The notes under the pieces were generated by a model that worked only from the letters and a program-made list of their open reading frames with translations, was not told the origin of the DNA and did no database searches. Below, one piece after another: positions 5,165 to 7,976 of a DNA stretch of 7,976 nucleotides (position 1 is the stretch's first letter; every line of letters starts with the position of its first letter). The position numbers were made by a program, and so were the translations under genes. Origin of the DNA: Thermoleophilaceae bacterium (lineage in GTDB: Bacteria; Actinomycetota; Thermoleophilia; Solirubrobacterales; Thermoleophilaceae); NCBI GenBank assembly GCA_013812005.1, contig JACCUE010000029.1, forward strand, positions 1 to 7,976, in the 5' to 3' direction.

Positions 5165-6919
5165 CTACTCCTCGGCCGGAGCCTCGGGCACTTCGCGCTC
5201 CGCCTCCTTCAACAGTCGCTCCAGGTCACGCTCCTGGGTCTTGAGGGCCTCGATCCGATCCCCGGCTTGAGCTTGCTCGGTGCGGTTCTGCTCCAGCAGA
5301 CGCTCCAGTGTCGCCGCAGCACCCTCGCCGGTGGTCAGCTCGCCGTCAACCTCACCGGGGTCCACGGTCTCGTCCTCGGGGAGCGTGCCGCTGGCGAGAT
5401 ACTCGATCAGGTCGGCGTCGCCCTCGGTCGTGGCCGGAAACTTGGCGACGACCTCCTGGCGCTCGGCATCGACGATGATCGACATCGTCGAGCGGTTGGA
5501 GCTGTTCGGAATGATCGTGAGCAGGAACTGGAGCCTGCCACCCGGGAAGATCTGACGTGGCTCGACGACCCGGAACTTGCCCCCGGCATCGTCGGCGCCG
5601 GCGTCGGCGAAGGTGATCCCGGGAATCGACTCGCCTCGGACGATGTCCGGCGCCTTTTCGTTGCCGATCAGCGATGTCCCCTTCGACACGACCCAGGCAC
5701 GGTTCTCGCCGCTCTGGGCGTCCGTCAGCAGGACGGCGGCGGTGGTGAAGGTCTCACCGCGCGGCTTCATCGTCGTCACCCACTGCAGGCCGAGATCCTT
5801 GAAGTCCTGCAGGTAGGGCTGGGAGTTCTCCTCGGTGTCAGAGACCTCCAGTTGCTCGTCGTGGATGAACATGCGGTTGAGGATCCCGTTCTTGTACTTG
5901 TACGAGTCGGCGGTCCGGCGAGCCAGCTTCTCCGGGTACAACCGTCCGGAAGCGGCGACCAGCGGATTCTCGAGCGCCTCCGCCGGGGACAGATCCTCGA
6001 TCGAACCGCCGGCATCGACCAGGTAGACGCCGCCGAAAACTGGGCGCTTGACCAAGAGGCCGCCCTCGTAGGAGATGTAGGGAGCGATCACGACGGGCCC
6101 GTTCGCGGTCGGGATCGCGGTCATCTCGGCGACGTCGCAGGTGTAGCAGAAGTCCTTGGCGATCCGCCACTTGATGCCGTCCGACCACTTCATGCCCGGG
6201 CCGACCTCGAACGCCTCGTCGTGCCCCGTGCCAGACTGCTCGACGCTCGGCGAGGATGACTCGCCGGTCACCGACATGATGCCGGCGGTCTTCTTGGTGT
6301 AGACACGGAAGAGGCCCTCCGGATCCTTGAACGCGGTCCAGCGCAGCTCGTCGCCGACCTTGACGATGTGCATGTTGGTGATCTTCTCGGTCGGGGTGTT
6401 GAGGGAGTTCTGTAGCTGTTTGAGAGCAACCTCGTACGGTTTGACCCGGACCTCGCCGCCCGACAGCTCACTCGGGAGCAGCTTCTGAAAGTCGGCATTC
6501 GCGTAAATCGCCCGACCGGTGTAGGTCTTGGTAAGGCCGGCGGCGCAGAGCAGACCCAGAGAGCCGATGGCCAGGGCTACGACCAGGGGCAGTCGCAGCG
6601 GTTGATCGCTGCTGACCAGCCCGTGGGCCCTGAGGTAGGAGTCGAACTGAGACCTACCTCGCCTACGAGCGGCACCACCGCTGCCTTTGCCTTCCGGTGC
6701 GCGCCTGAACCCGCCACGCAGGGCTACCAGCGCCGAGCCGAGGCCGAACGTGATCAGGAAGGAGATCAACGGCAGCGTCACCAGCATCGGGTGACGGACG
6801 AGCAACATGAACGGCCCGCGGATGATCCCAAGCGGACGCAGGAGGTAGACCAGGCCGAGGGTGAGGATGAGAACCGCAACAGCGGCGGCGATCTTGGCGG
6901 TGGCGCGACCGGTGGGCAA
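5165..6919 (-). CDS. membrane-anchored protein of unknown family, with CxxC and C-terminal coiled coil
   Basis: A 584-residue protein I do not recognise. Three hydrophobic segments lie in the first quarter (about 8-30, 46-67 and 110-129), separated by a basic loop rich in Arg, Gly and Lys (68-92). The bulk (about 135-515) is soluble, beta-rich in appearance, and contains a CxxC pair, Cys258 and Cys261 (FCYTCDVAEM), next to WSDGIKWRIAKD. An acidic Gly/Glu-rich linker (512-535) leads to a charged heptad-like stretch (536-575) that probably forms a coiled coil. With an odd number of helices and a basic first loop, the large domain is most simply placed outside the cell, where the cysteines could form a disulfide, but topology is inferred. 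Start is a TTG at 6919-6917, with AGGAG 5 nt upstream. Base composition is visibly less GC-rich than its neighbours and Lys, Asn and Thr are commoner, hinting at a different origin. It may share a transcript with the downstream CADD-like gene. Confidence 0.75.
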   Translation of the reverse strand: MPTGRATAKIAAAVAVLILTLGLVYLLRPLGIIRGPFMLLVRHPMLVTLPLISFLITFGLGSALVALRGGFRRAPEGKGSGGAARRRGRSQFDSYLRAHGLVSSDQPLRLPLVVALAIGSLGLLCAAGLTKTYTGRAIYANADFQKLLPSELSGGEVRVKPYEVALKQLQNSLNTPTEKITNMHIVKVGDELRWTAFKDPEGLFRVYTKKTAGIMSVTGESSSPSVEQSGTGHDEAFEVGPGMKWSDGIKWRIAKDFCYTCDVAEMTAIPTANGPVVIAPYISYEGGLLVKRPVFGGVYLVDAGGSIEDLSPAEALENPLVAASGRLYPEKLARRTADSYKYKNGILNRMFIHDEQLEVSDTEENSQPYLQDFKDLGLQWVTTMKPRGETFTTAAVLLTDAQSGENRAWVVSKGTSLIGNEKAPDIVRGESIPGITFADAGADDAGGKFRVVEPRQIFPGGRLQFLLTIIPNSSNRSTMSIIVDAERQEVVAKFPATTEGDADLIEYLASGTLPEDETVDPGEVDGELTTGEGAAATLERLLEQNRTEQAQAGDRIEALKTQERDLERLLKEAEREVPEAPAEE

Positions 6920-6963
6920 GGGAGCTCCTGAGTAGGGGGTGCGATAAAGATAGGCCGGTAGTC
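6920..6963. promoter_or_regulatory. divergent promoter region with Shine-Dalgarno for the TTG-start gene
   Basis: The 44-bp gap between divergent genes includes an AT-rich patch unusual here, GATAAAGATA (6943-6952). On the reverse strand it gives TATCTT (6952 to 6947), a plausible -10 leaving a leader of about 20 nt with AGGAG (6929-6925) placed 5 nt before the TTG. On the + strand TAAAGA (6945-6950) is a weaker -10 candidate for the redoxin-like gene, which would then have a very short leader and no Shine-Dalgarno. Confidence 0.4.
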
Positions 6964-7755
6964 GTGCGCCCGCCGCCCGAATCCCAGATACCCGCGCCCG
7001 AGTTCCCGGCCAAGATGGACTGGCTGAACGTGGCCTTCCTGCGCATGGCCCCGCTGCTTCAGACAGGACCGGTGCTGATTGAGTTCTTCGACACGGCGCG
7101 GATCAACTCCCACCGCACGCTGCCCTACGTCAGCGCCTGGCACGAGCGTTACTCGCCGCACGGCCTGCGGGTGATCGGGGTGCACTCCCCCGGCTACTCG
7201 TTCGGCCGCGACCGCGAGGTGGCGGAGCGCGCGGTGCGCAAGCTGGGGATCGAGCACGCCGTGCTGCTGGATCCCGACCTCGAGGTCTGGCGCCTGTACG
7301 GCAACTTGGGCTGGCCCGGCCGCTACCTCTTCGACATGGCCGGCCATCTGCGCTACATCCACTACGGCGAGGGCGACTACCTCGATGCCGAGCGCGCGAT
7401 CGGCGAGGTGCTGCTCGAGTCCGATCCAGAGGTTGATCTGCCGCAGCCGCTGGAGCCGGTCCGCCCCGAGGATGCCGAAGGCGTGCTGTTGGCGGCCCAG
7501 ACAGCCGACGTGGTGCTACCCGCCGACCGCGAGCGGGTCGAGCTGGTGCGCGACTGGACCGATGGGGACGACTTCATCGAGGCCAAGGACACCGGCGGGG
7601 CCGCTTCGATCGCCTACGACGCCGGCGAGGCCTATGCGGTGCTGTCGGGGCCCGTGGAGCCGGGGCTGTATGAGACGGGCGGCGAGGTGGTGGCCGAGGA
7701 GCCCGGACTGCGTCTGCACGGCTTCCAGTTCACGCCCCGGCCGCCGGCTGGCTAG
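6964..7755 (+). CDS. cysteine-free redoxin-like protein (DipZ/TlpA-type thioredoxin fold)
   Basis: A 263-residue protein with the thioredoxin-like domain found in DipZ-type and NHL-linked redoxins. Matching blocks: PVLIEFFDTARINSHRTLPY (active-site region, residues about 36-55), VSAWHERYSPHGLRVIGVHS (56-75), LYGNLGWPGRYLFDMAGHLR (about 116-135, with the cis-Pro equivalent in WPGRY) and YIHYGEGDYLDAERAI. Canonical relatives carry TCxNCLRTLPY; here both cysteines are replaced, by Arg and Ser (TARINSHRTLPY), and the whole protein has no cysteine, so dithiol chemistry is impossible. The C-terminal part (about 200-260) resembles the beta domain that follows the redoxin in DipZ-type proteins. No signal peptide or membrane segment is seen, which suggests a cytoplasmic location. 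The GTG at 6964 has no Shine-Dalgarno; the ATG at 7015 is an alternative 17 residues in. It is divergent from the 584-residue membrane protein and shares CTAG at its stop with ispH. The role may be binding or scaffolding. Confidence 0.85.
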   Translation: MRPPPESQIPAPEFPAKMDWLNVAFLRMAPLLQTGPVLIEFFDTARINSHRTLPYVSAWHERYSPHGLRVIGVHSPGYSFGRDREVAERAVRKLGIEHAVLLDPDLEVWRLYGNLGWPGRYLFDMAGHLRYIHYGEGDYLDAERAIGEVLLESDPEVDLPQPLEPVRPEDAEGVLLAAQTADVVLPADRERVELVRDWTDGDDFIEAKDTGGAASIAYDAGEAYAVLSGPVEPGLYETGGEVVAEEPGLRLHGFQFTPRPPAG

Positions 7756-7976
7756 GCCTGCGCCTCGGCCAAGGCCTTCCGGATGGTCTTGGGGAGCATG
7801 AAGCGCACGTCCTCCTTGACGACGTCGAACTCCGACACGTCCTCCGTGCCGCGGTCGCGGAAGAACTGCACGAGCCTCTGCACCAGGTCCTCGGGGGCGC
7901 TCGCGCCGGAGGAGATCCCAACCACGCGCTTGCCCTCGAGCCACTCCTCCTGCACCTGACTCTCGTTGTCGATCAG
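7752..7976 (-). CDS. ispH: 4-hydroxy-3-methylbut-2-enyl diphosphate reductase, C-terminal part (partial)
   Basis: The last 74 codons of ispH (lytB), whose product is the [4Fe-4S] enzyme that makes IPP and DMAPP in the final step of the non-mevalonate (MEP) isoprenoid pathway. The visible part aligns well with the family end: LIDNESQVQEEWLEGKRVVG, then the hallmark SGASAPEDLVQRLVQFF, whose second Ser corresponds to the substrate-binding serine of the E. coli enzyme (Ser269, from memory), then KEDVRFMLPKTIRKAL at the C-terminus. The cluster-binding cysteines and the rest of the active site lie beyond the right edge, so completeness cannot be judged. The gene converges on the redoxin-like gene; their stops share the four bases CTAG (7752-7755). 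It indicates that the host uses the MEP pathway. Confidence 0.93.
   Translation of the reverse strand: MIDNESQVQEEWLEGKRVVGISSGASAPEDLVQRLVQFFRDRGTEDVSEFDVVKEDVRFMLPKTIRKALAEAQA

Noticed and set aside
5267..6259. A 330-codon + strand open frame antisense to the 584-residue membrane protein
   Set aside because: It has no recognisable motif or ribosome site and is rich in Leu, Arg, Gly and Asp as expected for the complement of a GC-rich gene. The reverse-strand frame has a good Shine-Dalgarno and protein-like segments.
1..7976. tRNA, rRNA, CRISPR, transposase, integrase or phage genes
   Set aside because: I looked on both strands and saw no cloverleaf with a T-loop motif, no regular direct repeats with spacers and no recombinase or phage protein motifs. 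Gaps between genes are all under about 125 bp.

Overview
The window is high-GC bacterial DNA (most genes look near 70% GC) with nine protein genes plus a truncated gene at the left edge, packed tightly on alternating strands. The deazaflavin (F420)-type oxidoreductase, the DipZ-like redoxin and the GTG-rich starts point to an actinobacterium. The style of the hypothetical proteins suggests Thermoleophilia/Solirubrobacterales, but that placement is inference. No rRNA, tRNA, CRISPR array, transposase or phage gene is visible.

Layout, left to right: (1) the 3' end of a small membrane-protein gene (+) converges on an F420-dependent nitroreductase-family gene (-), their stop codons sharing a CTAG. 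(2) Only 23 bp away, divergent, is a two-gene ABC exporter operon (+): a DrrA/NodI-type ATPase and a DrrB/NodJ-type permease joined by a GTGA overlap. (3) A strong 13-bp inverted repeat separates this from a convergent ROK sugar kinase (-). (4) Divergent from the kinase is a SpoIIM-family integral membrane protein (+). (5) Convergent to it is a CADD-like haem-oxygenase-fold diiron protein (-), preceded by an operator-like inverted repeat. (6) Upstream on the same strand is a 584-residue membrane-anchored protein of unknown family, with visibly lower GC and a TTG start. (7) Divergent from that is a cysteine-free thioredoxin-fold protein (+), whose stop again shares CTAG with (8) the 3' end of ispH (-), which runs off the right edge.

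The genes do not form one pathway: apart from the ABC pair they look like separate transcription units of a chromosomal core/accessory mix. The most interesting candidates are the CADD-like protein, which keeps the Tyr and Lys positions used by chlamydial CADD for self-sacrificing p-aminobenzoate synthesis; the redoxin-like protein that has lost every cysteine; and the unrecognised 584-residue membrane protein with a CxxC pair.
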